Source of the DNA: Paenibacillus sp. JNUCC32
GTDB lineage: Bacteria; Bacillota; Bacilli; Paenibacillales; Paenibacillaceae
Length of the DNA stretch: 64,000 nt
Assembly (NCBI RefSeq): GCF_014863545.1
Contig: NZ_CP062260.1
Coordinates: 2,976,001-3,040,000 of the forward strand
Direction: 5' to 3'
Shown here: piece by piece, positions 50,902 through 59,253 of the stretch
Layout: every line of letters begins with the position of its first letter
Position numbering within the stretch: the stretch's first letter is position 1
Program-made: the position numbers and the translations under genes
Notes under the pieces: model-generated
What the model was told of the DNA's origin: nothing
Database searches by the model: none
The model's input: only the letters and a program-made list of their open reading frames with translations

Positions 50902-51437
50902 CTAGCCCCGCCTCCTTGCTTTCACCTTACGGCTGGTATTTGGGCTCGGTTTTTGATTCTTCTTTCGTTTTTCGACGTTCTCGCAGGCTGCAAGCCAGCC
51001 CTCAAGGTCTTTGAGCGGCTGACTAAGCCAGAACGTTAAGCTTGAACCTGGAATAAGCGAACAAAGGATGATTGCCGTTTCTCGTAGATCCTGAACAATA
51101 TCCCCGCTTATTCCTCCCTGATTAAAAAATTGGCTGCCCTTTGAGTCACTTGGGTAAAGTCTTTTGCCTTCAAGTTCAAAATCACATCAGGAGCAACGCC
51201 CGCTGCTCTTGCTGCTACCGCAACCTGATAATTAATCGACAGCGCTCGATACACTGGAACCTCTTCCGGATTCATGCTTTGGGCCAATCGCGCACAATTC
51301 ATAAGTTCATGACCGCCCAAGCTGTCGAAATCCAGATTCAAGGTTTTAATTTCTTCACCTTCAAAGGTGATTGGTCGGGTCAATTGGTAAACATTCTCGT
51401 TGTTCACCGGTTGGCTTTCTTGCTTTTTTTCCGCCAT
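50902..51437 (-). CDS. Tail assembly chaperone E-E' fusion made by -1 frameshift
   Basis: The E reading frame (105 codons to the slip site) shifts -1 at T-TTT-TTA and continues for 73 codons, NQGGISGDIVQDLRETAI... to TAG at 50902, with no stop in between. Total 178 aa. The downstream part has no usable start codon of its own, is conserved in form with P2 E' (a helical domain ending in a very basic tail, SRKVKARRRG) and abuts the tape-measure start. In P2-like phages E and E+E' together coat and recruit the tape measure. Functional ratio cannot be seen from sequence. Confidence 0.8.
51108..51437 (-). CDS. Phage tail assembly chaperone (GpE-like), 109 aa
   Basis: The un-shifted product. YQLTRPITFEGEEIKTLNLDFDSLGGHELMNCARLAQ is the DUF-type core of phage tail assembly proteins, ending NFLIREE. 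Located between the tail tube and the tape measure as in P2. Confidence 0.85.
   Translation of the reverse strand: MAEKKQESQPVNNENVYQLTRPITFEGEEIKTLNLDFDSLGGHELMNCARLAQSMNPEEVPVYRALSINYQVAVAARAAGVAPDVILNLKAKDFTQVTQRAANFLIREE
51123..51129 (-). promoter_or_regulatory. Slippery heptamer T-TTT-TTA for -1 frameshifting
   Basis: On the minus strand TTTTTTA is in the X-XXY-YYZ register of the E frame (aaT TTT TTA), 12 nt before the E stop codon. A GGGAGGA in the E stop region (about 51,112-51,118) may also act as a ribosome-pausing element. Confidence 0.75.
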
Positions 51438-51458
51438 AATTCGTTGTTCCTCCTTTTA

Positions 51459-51980
51459 TTAAAGCCCTAGATTCTCGCGAACCTGGGCTAGATAATCAAC
51501 GCCGTCAATGATACAAATGAAATTCGTTTTATCAATTTCAACCACAGTCTCACCGTTATAAATAATCTTGAGATAGAATATTTCCAGCTCATTCGAGTTG
51601 TCCATAGTGCCACCAACGGAAAAGCTTCCAAGAGGCGTTGTTTTCGGCATGCCTCGAATGGTAACGCGAACCGGGATATGAATATAGCTTTGCGTAGCAT
51701 CTAATGTTTGGATCGAGCCTCTAAAGTCAAGGTGTTGCATTTCCTGCCGGGCCAGTTTGAAATTGGCACGATCCAGCACACGCCAGTTCAGTGTCGTAAC
51801 CATGGAACCAAAGTGGCCAATCAACGGACTTTCGATCTCTCCGGCTATGCCTGCGCCGTTGATCGTCTCCGTCAACGACTCTAAATCCGGAAGATCCACG
51901 TCGGCGACTCCGAGGTATTCCGATCCGTTGCGATAACCCGTGAAATTCGTTAATCTATCAGGTATTTGTTTGCCAGCCAA
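51459..51980 (-). CDS. Phage major tail tube protein (FII)
   Basis: 173 aa. IPDRLTNFTGYRNGSEYLGVADVDLPDLESLTETINGAGIAGEIE is the P2 FII opening; the remainder is the beta-sandwich tube subunit. Follows the sheath gene by 11 nt. Confidence 0.95.
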   Translation of the reverse strand: MAGKQIPDRLTNFTGYRNGSEYLGVADVDLPDLESLTETINGAGIAGEIESPLIGHFGSMVTTLNWRVLDRANFKLARQEMQHLDFRGSIQTLDATQSYIHIPVRVTIRGMPKTTPLGSFSVGGTMDNSNELEIFYLKIIYNGETVVEIDKTNFICIIDGVDYLAQVRENLGL

Positions 51981-51991
51981 GGGTACCCCTC

Positions 51992-53434
51992 CTAAATTGC
52001 AGACAAGTATTCTGCATCATATTCCACCATGAATTCCAACTCTTGACCTGGAGACGGTGGTGTAAAGTAATTCCGGAATTTCAGCTTGCCGTTCATCGTG
52101 GATTCCTTCGGATTGTCTTGTTTGTTAAACTCAATCCGTCCACCCAGGATAAAGCCAGACGACTGCAACCCATTTAGGCGAATGTTCAGCGAATCAACGA
52201 CCGCCTCCACCAAACGTTTATTTGCCGGATCATCAACATACATCCACTGAGTCAAAATGATGGTGTTATTCCACCAGTCAAACATGCGCCTCACCGGGAT
52301 AAAGGAGCTCTGAGGGTCGATAGCATCCGGGAACGCCCCCGTACGATTGCCCCACGAACGAAAACCACCAATAAAATTCAAAGCGGTTACGATTCCTTCC
52401 GCATTGATCAATTCCGCCTCGTCCGGGCCAAGGGCAACTACTTTACCGTCATCGAGTACAATGCCGTCGATATGAAGGGCCTTATTGGACGGCGAACGAT
52501 ATGGAACACCGTCGTTCTCGGCATCAGTTTGACAAATAACACCTGCCAAATGCGTCGATAACCGATAGGTACGGCCAGACTTGGTTACTCTGGGCCATGT
52601 ATTGAACTGGGCTTTGTCTGTGTAGAGATTGTCCTCTTTCCATTTATCAACTTGAGCTGCCGTTTGATTTCCCGGAATATCCGTAATCGCTTGAGCGTTG
52701 AAATTCCCGTTGATCTTGCGTGATTTTGCAACCATGACCGCGCCAACCACCGGGTCATGAGAAAAGCCAGGAGCTAAAATCAGACCTGGAACAACTCTTA
52801 AACGAGGAAACACTTGTTTCAATACTTCAAGGCCTGTAACTGCCCCTGTAACGCCGTCCGTTCCGCCGACGATGACCCCCGAATCCACATCTTCAGGTTT
52901 CAGCTTGTCATATCCGACATTGACGGAGCTTTCCGCAATCATTGCCCCGCCTGGCTTCGCGGTCAGTATAAGATGTCCGGCAGAATTGAATGAAAGTGTA
53001 TAATCGGTATCCCGCACATAATCCGTTGGCGTCTGACCCGTGGACGATACTTTAACCGTATTTATCAAAATACCCTGAACGTTAATCGTGCCAGTGCCGC
53101 TCGTCAAAGTTACCGGGGAAGGATTTACACTCTCTTTATGCATCTCTGGATCAAGCACGTTAATGAAAACGGCTGGAGACTGTTTATACAGCTGAAAATG
53201 AGAGAAAGCAAATTCGCAAAGCGTATAATTCTCCCAATCCTCCGAGTATCCTAGAGCGTCTTTGTATTGCTCCCAGCTCTCTGCCAAAAAAGGCACATTC
53301 ACTGGAGGCGATGCCAGTTTAGACATGTGAATAGGTGCCGTTCCGAATACAACCGGAATAGTCGCCAGTGGCGAAACCGGCGTGAGTATAGATGCAGGTA
53401 CCTCCGTTACATAAACACCATGACGTTCTGCCAT
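51992..53434 (-). CDS. Phage tail sheath protein (FI)
   Basis: 480 aa contractile sheath subunit. N-terminus MAERHGVYVTEVPASILTPVSPLATIPVVFGTAPIH and C-terminal KLKFRNYFTPPSPGQELEFMVEYDAEYL (inter-subunit strand) are diagnostic. Proves a myovirus-type tail. Confidence 0.95.
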   Translation of the reverse strand: MAERHGVYVTEVPASILTPVSPLATIPVVFGTAPIHMSKLASPPVNVPFLAESWEQYKDALGYSEDWENYTLCEFAFSHFQLYKQSPAVFINVLDPEMHKESVNPSPVTLTSGTGTINVQGILINTVKVSSTGQTPTDYVRDTDYTLSFNSAGHLILTAKPGGAMIAESSVNVGYDKLKPEDVDSGVIVGGTDGVTGAVTGLEVLKQVFPRLRVVPGLILAPGFSHDPVVGAVMVAKSRKINGNFNAQAITDIPGNQTAAQVDKWKEDNLYTDKAQFNTWPRVTKSGRTYRLSTHLAGVICQTDAENDGVPYRSPSNKALHIDGIVLDDGKVVALGPDEAELINAEGIVTALNFIGGFRSWGNRTGAFPDAIDPQSSFIPVRRMFDWWNNTIILTQWMYVDDPANKRLVEAVVDSLNIRLNGLQSSGFILGGRIEFNKQDNPKESTMNGKLKFRNYFTPPSPGQELEFMVEYDAEYLSAI

Positions 53435-53437
53435 ACG

Positions 53438-53782
53438 TTAAACACTTCCTTTCTGCGTCTGTGCGAACAATACCGCCTGATAGGCCGCATGTAACGGCGT
53501 GCCTACCGTTTCCGTTTGTAACCGCAATTTTGGAAATTCCGGAACGGGAACAAATAAATCTTTGAGCTCAGGAATTTGCCCCATCAACTTTTGAATCTGT
53601 CGCGGAAAACCTGCTCGGAAGGTCGTATATCGCGCCAGCTTCGGAATGGTAGGGCCAACATAGATAACGGCTGTCTCATATTCCCAAGCGTTTGGCGATT
53701 TGTCCGATTCCGGTTTTTCTTTCTTCTTCCGTGGCGTTTTATCGACTTTCGGATTTAATATTTCTTCTTGGATTTCATTCAT
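53438..53782 (-). CDS. Phage protein before the sheath gene, 114 aa
   Basis: ATG 53782 with AGGAGG 9 nt upstream. The first 40 residues are charged (KVDKTPRKKKEKPESDKS), then a compact domain (WEYETAVIYVGPTIPKLARYTTFRAGFPRQIQKLMGQIPELKDLFVP). A small protein at this place is common in P2-like Paenibacillus prophages; its role is unknown to me. Confidence 0.65.
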   Translation of the reverse strand: MNEIQEEILNPKVDKTPRKKKEKPESDKSPNAWEYETAVIYVGPTIPKLARYTTFRAGFPRQIQKLMGQIPELKDLFVPVPEFPKLRLQTETVGTPLHAAYQAVLFAQTQKGSV

Positions 53783-54248
53783 CGTCATCCACCTCCTGTT
53801 GAACCGCTGGCAGGGTCCAATTGGTTTCTGCTCCGCCGAAATAATACGGATGCAGGTCTTCATCATCATAAATTTGCCAGTTGTACGGATACTGAATGGA
53901 GAACTTCCCGTCAATGATTCGTTTTGCCAACAAATGCGTTTGAATCCGCTGCAAGATATTCAAAATCGTCTGATTTCCCTGATAATCCGGATTTGAATCG
54001 TAGATTCCAGCAATGAACACCATCCGGCAAGCAGCTGCTTCTTCCTCACTTCCAATTCCGCCATCGATAATCCGAACGACGATATATGGGAAATGGGCAG
54101 AATCCTCTTCATCCGTCTTTTCTGGAAGCGATTGAGGATACACATTTAACGGTACCAGTTCCCCGGCCGCATTCTCCGTTTCAAAGCCAGCAAAAAGAAC
54201 CTTGATCTCTTCGACCAAGGCTTTTTGCAGTAGATAGGGAGTAGCCAT
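53775..54248 (-). CDS. Probable tail-completion/neck protein, 157 aa
   Basis: LLQKALVEEIKVLFAGFETENAAGELVPLNVYPQSLPEKTDEEDSAHFPYIVVRIIDG has the size and strand pattern of phage tail terminator proteins, with an acidic C-terminus. Located between GpZ-like and sheath genes, which fits a neck or terminator role. Confidence 0.6.
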   Translation of the reverse strand: MATPYLLQKALVEEIKVLFAGFETENAAGELVPLNVYPQSLPEKTDEEDSAHFPYIVVRIIDGGIGSEEEAAACRMVFIAGIYDSNPDYQGNQTILNILQRIQTHLLAKRIIDGKFSIQYPYNWQIYDDEDLHPYYFGGAETNWTLPAVQQEVDDDE

Positions 54249-54799
54249 CAGTTCCCCTCCATGACTCGTTTTATCTCATGATCCAATCGTTTCTCGAAGG
54301 TCTCCACGGCCTGCTCATTAATGAATTGTCGCACTTCCGGGTTATCCACCATTTGAGGCACCGGAGGGCCGAACAGGCGCGTTATAGGAAGCCTTTTCTT
54401 GCTTGTACGCTGGAACACCTTAACGCCACTGATATTGGCGACAAAGCCCCGTAGAATCGTTCTCAGACTGCCCTGTTTTTTGACAGCCGCTTTGAAGGCC
54501 CGTGGTTTTTTCGCTGACGGTTCCCGAGCGTTGGTTTTAAATTTCTCAAGCCCGATGCTCCCGCCAGTCGAAACCACTGAAGCCCCTAAATTGTTTCGCG
54601 AAGCCCGGTTGATCTTAAAGGATTTGTTTACGTCCTGGGCTTTGATCCGGTAGATTTCGCGTGCCTTTTTCGAGGCATTGGATTTTACATTGGTTGCCGT
54701 CCGATTTAATGCCCTGGACAAGACTGCTGGCGCTTGCTTCGGATACTGGCTTAATCGCTTTTCAACCTCTTTCAGCTTGTCGGCGTCAATCGTAATCAT
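54248..54799 (-). CDS. Minor tail protein Z (GpZ) family
   Basis: 183 aa. LKEVEKRLSQYPKQAPAVLSRALNRTATNVKSNASKKAREIYRIKAQDVNKSF is the GpZ family opening. Basic protein of the head-tail joining region; 1-nt overlap with the next gene. Confidence 0.8.
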   Translation of the reverse strand: MITIDADKLKEVEKRLSQYPKQAPAVLSRALNRTATNVKSNASKKAREIYRIKAQDVNKSFKINRASRNNLGASVVSTGGSIGLEKFKTNAREPSAKKPRAFKAAVKKQGSLRTILRGFVANISGVKVFQRTSKKRLPITRLFGPPVPQMVDNPEVRQFINEQAVETFEKRLDHEIKRVMEGN

Positions 54800-55122
54800 G
54801 ATCCGACCCGCTTCAGCGTAATCGTGTACATGACCTCATCCTCTTGGACATCCGCGACTTTGAAATTACGGTCATCTATCCGTATGGACGAATCCGTAAT
54901 TGGCCGTTTTTCGAAGTCCGTTTTCAAGGCATAAAAGAGAAGAGAAGCGTTATAAACCCCATCCGTGGGATTCGAAGCGCTGGATTTTCGGTGCTGCAAT
55001 TGATCTTCATCGATGACGATGATCATTTCACGGCCATTCACGATATGAGGCGTCCCGAATTCTTCCGGATTCAAGAAGACGTTCCGGGCATCCCGCTCCA
55101 ATTGCTCCTGAAAGAAACTCAT
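54796..55122 (-). CDS. Head-tail joining protein, 108 aa
   Basis: SFFQEQLERDARNVFLNPEEFGTPHIVNGREMIIVIDEDQLQ fits the lambda FII/ATP-binding-sugar-transporter-like head-tail connector group. 4-nt overlaps on both sides. Confidence 0.65.
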   Translation of the reverse strand: MSFFQEQLERDARNVFLNPEEFGTPHIVNGREMIIVIDEDQLQHRKSSASNPTDGVYNASLLFYALKTDFEKRPITDSSIRIDDRNFKVADVQEDEVMYTITLKRVGS

Positions 55123-55511
55123 TGGGCATCCGGGGCAGCGTTGGCGACCTGTTCAAAATACCACGTTTCGTATTGCTCAAGACGGTCCTCTGCCTTGCTG
55201 GCTGGCTCAATCTCCAAAGCCTTGAGGCGATCTTTTTGATCAGGAGCAGGCAACTCTTTGAAGTCTTCAGGAGAAAGAATCGTATTACCAACAACCGGGA
55301 GATTGCCCAAGTCGTTTGACCCTCCGCCACTATCAAGATTGAAATCGTCTTGCGTCTGTTCCGTGACTTCCGTCTCCGTGTCATTCGCAACCTCATCCAG
55401 CTTGTTATTCTTTCGCAAAGCCTCGATCATGTCGAGGGGGAGCTGACCTTTCACGCTCTCCCCCGCTGCATACAACCGGCCAGCAAAATTCAAAGGTTCT
55501 TTCAGTATCAT
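55119..55511 (-). CDS. Phage protein after the capsid gene, 130 aa
   Basis: ILKEPLNFAGRLYAAGESVKGQLPLDMIEALRKNNKLDEV resembles small domains found in phage structural proteins. The middle is acidic and low in complexity (TETEVTEQTQDDFNLDSGGGSND) and the end is helical (LKALEIEPASKAEDRLEQYETWYFEQVANA). No function assigned. Confidence 0.6.
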   Translation of the reverse strand: MILKEPLNFAGRLYAAGESVKGQLPLDMIEALRKNNKLDEVANDTETEVTEQTQDDFNLDSGGGSNDLGNLPVVGNTILSPEDFKELPAPDQKDRLKALEIEPASKAEDRLEQYETWYFEQVANAAPDAQ

Positions 55512-55548
55512 TTTGCTTCATTCCTTCCTGTAATAGATTAACGAAAGC

Positions 55549-57573
55549 TTATGGATTTGAAGGGGCTTGTCCAGGGTTCATAAAGAGTCCGCGGCTGTCC
55601 AAGATCGTAACACCGTAATCAAAGTAGATTCGGAAATCCATGCCCAAGCGGTCGAAGGCAATATCCGTTTCCAATGTCGGTTCTTCCTGACCACGAAGGT
55701 ATGTCACCTCAATCGTATCCGCAATGTTCGGATCAGCAGCCAGGTACCAAGCGTACTCGGAGTACTGATCAAGTTCCGCGTCCACGATGATGTCCATGGA
55801 GTTGCGGAAGACGTTCGTCACTCCGCTGTGTTTGCCTTCTGGATCAGCTTCACTTCGGATGTACTGTGCTGCTCCTGTTTCCTGCTCGGCTGGAACCAAA
55901 AGGAACTTTGGAGCAATGTTCAGCGTGGCCTCATTTCGAATTCCTTTTTGCGTGCGCATCTTTTTGCGGCCTTCGCTCATCGTCGTTGTGCTGATTGCGC
56001 CTGGAGTTCCCAAGTTGTTGTGTGCGGCACTGAACAACTTCTCACTGTCAAAGATGAGTGGGTTTGTGGCTAGCATTTTGTACACCAGCTTGTTAATGCC
56101 GCGCTTGGCGCCGATAACGTAAGCGGCAGGCACCTTGTTCAACACGCCCAAGTCATCGTTGATAAACGCTTCGCGCGTGAACCCCCAACGCTTGGAGTAA
56201 GTCAGGACAGCTTTCGTCACCTTCTCATCTTTCATAGCCGTGTCATACGGAATCAAACCATTTTGCGGTGTCAGTTCCAGGTCGCCCGCTTCGGAAATGC
56301 GATAATGTTCAGCTGCTTTGAAGTCGGAATTCGATCCTTTCCCCGTCCAGTATTGGAACGTGGTTGGAGCCTCTTGATAGGCTTGCGAAAGTGTTTTACT
56401 CGCTGCGTTCGATAGAATCGATTGGAACGTTGAATCCGGGGACAACGCACGTCTCAGGAGATCTTCATCGCTCATTCTGTGCGCACCTTGAACACCAGCG
56501 CGTTCCAAACATTCCACCGCAAGATCACGCAAGCGAATGGAACGAAGCTCCAATGCTCCTGCAGCCGGTTTGATGATCGAACGACCTGCTCTCATCAGCA
56601 ATCCATCCGTTGCCGCATCTCGGAACTTGTCTTGATCCTCCGCCCCAAACTCAATGCCAGATGGATGCGGCGCGCGGCTTTCGCGCTGCTTGGTTAAAAT
56701 CGCATCTTTAACCTTTTCCAACGTGCTGCCATCCTGGATAAATGGATTCGCATCCAAACCAAAATCCCGGCAAAGTTGCGAGATCCCCGACACTCTGGAG
56801 CGCTCTGCTTCCATTGCCTGGCGTTTCAACGCCTCTGGATCAATTCCAGGCGGTGTATTTGCTGGAGCTCCAGCGCGTTCGCCGCCTTCAGGTGCCGGAT
56901 TTCCTCCACCTGCTCCCGCTCCCGTATCAGGTGCATGCATTAAGCCTTGTGCGGCCAAAGCCAACATTTTTAATCCCTTCATTCCTTCATCCTCGCTTTC
57001 ATCATTATGACTTCTTCCTACACCAACTGATGGATCAGCTGGCGTTGGTTCAACACTGATTTCAAATGGTTGCCACTTCAAAGCCACATAGGCCGGACCT
57101 GTAAAGCGTCCATTGGCCGATGATTTGCCCGCTTTGACCTCTTCCCAGCTGCTAACGGAATACCCAACGGAAACGCCCTTGATAATCCCTTTGAGCACTT
57201 TCTGAAATACTCGGTCGCTATCTTCATCATCATCGAATTTGACAAGCGCCCGAGCCTTCCGCTGCGAGCTGTCTAACCAGACCTTTTCAATGCTGCCAAT
57301 TGGCATACGACCATACTTCGCATCACGGCCATGGGAAAACAGCAGTACGCCGACTTCCTCCAGGCGAGAAAGGTCAATCGCTTCCGGATCATGGCTTAAT
57401 ATTTCAGAACCGAAATAACGCTCGTATGGTGCTTCACTCGAAAACGAGAGCTCCACGGTGCGGTCCGATTCATTAACCGTGTCCCGCTGAAAGGTCAAGG
57501 TGCGTGTTAACGTTGACGGCTCCTTAGTTCTTGTCCTCGTCAAGATCGTCGGCATCTTCAGATTGTCCTTCAC
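55549..57573 (-). CDS. Prohead protease / major capsid protein fusion
   Basis: 674 aa. Residues 1-185 are an HK97-type prohead protease (S78 family): ...VELSFSSEAPYERYFGSEILSHDPEAIDLSRL...LLFSHGRD...FDDDEDSDRVFQKVLKGIIKGVSVGYSV, including the catalytic His/Ser strand pattern. A Gly/Ala-rich linker follows (about 210-245). From about 300 the chain is a major capsid protein (TFQYWTGKGSNSDFKAAEHYRI... and ...LEVTYLRGQEEPTLETDIAFDRLGMDFRIYFDYGV). Self-cleavage would release the capsid subunit. GTG 57573 has AAGGAGG 6 nt upstream. Confidence 0.88.
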   Translation of the reverse strand: MKDNLKMPTILTRTRTKEPSTLTRTLTFQRDTVNESDRTVELSFSSEAPYERYFGSEILSHDPEAIDLSRLEEVGVLLFSHGRDAKYGRMPIGSIEKVWLDSSQRKARALVKFDDDEDSDRVFQKVLKGIIKGVSVGYSVSSWEEVKAGKSSANGRFTGPAYVALKWQPFEISVEPTPADPSVGVGRSHNDESEDEGMKGLKMLALAAQGLMHAPDTGAGAGGGNPAPEGGERAGAPANTPPGIDPEALKRQAMEAERSRVSGISQLCRDFGLDANPFIQDGSTLEKVKDAILTKQRESRAPHPSGIEFGAEDQDKFRDAATDGLLMRAGRSIIKPAAGALELRSIRLRDLAVECLERAGVQGAHRMSDEDLLRRALSPDSTFQSILSNAASKTLSQAYQEAPTTFQYWTGKGSNSDFKAAEHYRISEAGDLELTPQNGLIPYDTAMKDEKVTKAVLTYSKRWGFTREAFINDDLGVLNKVPAAYVIGAKRGINKLVYKMLATNPLIFDSEKLFSAAHNNLGTPGAISTTTMSEGRKKMRTQKGIRNEATLNIAPKFLLVPAEQETGAAQYIRSEADPEGKHSGVTNVFRNSMDIIVDAELDQYSEYAWYLAADPNIADTIEVTYLRGQEEPTLETDIAFDRLGMDFRIYFDYGVTILDSRGLFMNPGQAPSNP

Positions 57574-59029
57574 CGTCATCCTCCTTCAACAAATCCTTTT
57601 CATATTTCCGTTCCGCTGCCCGCTGTTTCAAAACGTCGCGCCAATCCTCACCCCGTTCTGCGCAAATTCTCGCGAGCGTGTCCTGATTGGTTTCCAGCGC
57701 TGTCTTGTTGGCGTTAGCTTCTTTGCCTGGATCGATCCAGTTATAACCTGGTGGTATCCAGACATGAGCGAGGTAATCTTTTTTGTTGCTGCTGTAATGA
57801 GGCAGTTCGAGTTGCCCTGTCAGGTGCATCGCGTCCAAAAATTCAAGATAGATCGGAGTAAGCACCTTTTTAATCAGCATTTTTTGCATTTTTTTGTATA
57901 GCTTCCGGTCCTCGATCAGTCCCTGTCGGGCGGAAGAGTAATTAACTTGAGATAAGTCACGCGACACCGCTTCATAGCTAAGACCGATTCCGGCTGAAGA
58001 CAACCGAACCAACGTCGTAATAAACTCTTTCGAGTTGGAGGCTTGTCCTGCTGGTATGACGGCTTGAACCTCATCTCCAGGATTTAATTCGCCGATCATG
58101 CCCGGCGTTATGGACATCCCGCTGTAATCCTTACGATCCGTATTCGCGAATTGCGAAACCCCGCGTCCTGGACCGCCATTAGATGGTGTTTCTCGTTTGA
58201 TAAAAACGGAAAGGCATGCCAACACCCGCTCCTTAATGGATACCGCCTCGATAAACTGATTCGCATCCTTAATTCGCGGTAAGGCCGTCGCGAGCTGCGA
58301 CACTTCCCGGATTTGCTTTGGCGAATTTTTTTTGAATAAAAAAATGACGTCCTTCGCCTCAACCCGGACCGATTCTCCAGGCAGCAGCGTTTGGCCGTCT
58401 AACTTCTTGAAATGATATGCAACAGGCTTATTAAACTTGTCTAGCTCGATCCCTTCCACGATCCGATTGCCATTTTCCGTTGGAACGATCGTATTCAGAT
58501 CATTCAAATCATCCACTGTACGCATTTGGATTTTGAAAGGAAATTTATCATCTTTTGTGTACACCTTGACGACAATGATTCCGCCATCCACGATATACCG
58601 TCGTAAAAGAGTTTCTTCAATCTCATCCAAGGATTGCGTTCCCGTGATATCCACATTCTCAGCTTTGCAAAACTCTTCCCATAGGTCCTCGATGGCATGG
58701 TTTATTTGACCATCCTCATTACCCGGTTTGGTATGCGGAATCTTCGCCTGAAGCATCATTCCACTTCCGACAACATTTCGTTCAAACGCTAATAAGATTG
58801 CACCGGCGATATCACTATTTCGTTCAAGGTCTTGTGCTCGATGTCGAACAAGCGTCCGTTCTCCCCGAGAGAGATTGTCATATCCTTCAGTGCCAGGATT
58901 CCAGTTACGATTCAAACGCCCTGTACTCCCGCTATCAAATGCGGATACCGCCGACCGCCAAGCCATTCGTTTATATGCCCATTGCGGACTGACCGTGGCA
59001 ATGGACCGTTCTAGCCAATTCAGATTCAT
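57524..59029 (-). CDS. Phage portal protein (lambda family)
   Basis: 501 aa dodecameric DNA gate. Core motifs of the lambda portal family: YDNLSRGERTLVRHRAQDLERNSDIAGAILLAFERNVVGSGM and SYEAVSRDLSQVNYSSARQGLIEDRKLY. C-terminus acidic. Start ATG 59029 directly after AAGGGAGGTG; stop overlaps the capsid gene by 50 nt. Confidence 0.92.
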   Translation of the reverse strand: MNLNWLERSIATVSPQWAYKRMAWRSAVSAFDSGSTGRLNRNWNPGTEGYDNLSRGERTLVRHRAQDLERNSDIAGAILLAFERNVVGSGMMLQAKIPHTKPGNEDGQINHAIEDLWEEFCKAENVDITGTQSLDEIEETLLRRYIVDGGIIVVKVYTKDDKFPFKIQMRTVDDLNDLNTIVPTENGNRIVEGIELDKFNKPVAYHFKKLDGQTLLPGESVRVEAKDVIFLFKKNSPKQIREVSQLATALPRIKDANQFIEAVSIKERVLACLSVFIKRETPSNGGPGRGVSQFANTDRKDYSGMSITPGMIGELNPGDEVQAVIPAGQASNSKEFITTLVRLSSAGIGLSYEAVSRDLSQVNYSSARQGLIEDRKLYKKMQKMLIKKVLTPIYLEFLDAMHLTGQLELPHYSSNKKDYLAHVWIPPGYNWIDPGKEANANKTALETNQDTLARICAERGEDWRDVLKQRAAERKYEKDLLKEDDGEGQSEDADDLDEDKN

Positions 59030-59253
59030 CACCTCCCTTCAAAGTAAACTGCTCGGAACATCCCGCCGTTTTCAATATCGGCGATTTCTCTTTCGAGGCG
59101 TGTCCGTTCCTCGTATAACAAGCCAAGATCTGCACGACGGAATGATTTACTCCCGATTCGATATTCTTGCGCCCCTCGCAATACTGCGCTAATCGCTGCG
59201 CGTACCTCAGCCAGTTCCATATTCAATTGTTCCAATCTTTCCAGCGGCGTCAT
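59029..59253 (-). CDS. GpW-like head-tail joining protein, 74 aa
   Basis: MTPLERLEQLNMELAEVRAAISAVLRGAQEYRIGSKSFRRADLGLLYEERTRLEREI has the two helices and the small beta hairpin of lambda GpW. ATG 59253 has GGAGG 9 nt upstream. Located between terminase and portal genes as in lambda. Confidence 0.85.
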   Translation of the reverse strand: MTPLERLEQLNMELAEVRAAISAVLRGAQEYRIGSKSFRRADLGLLYEERTRLEREIADIENGGMFRAVYFEGR

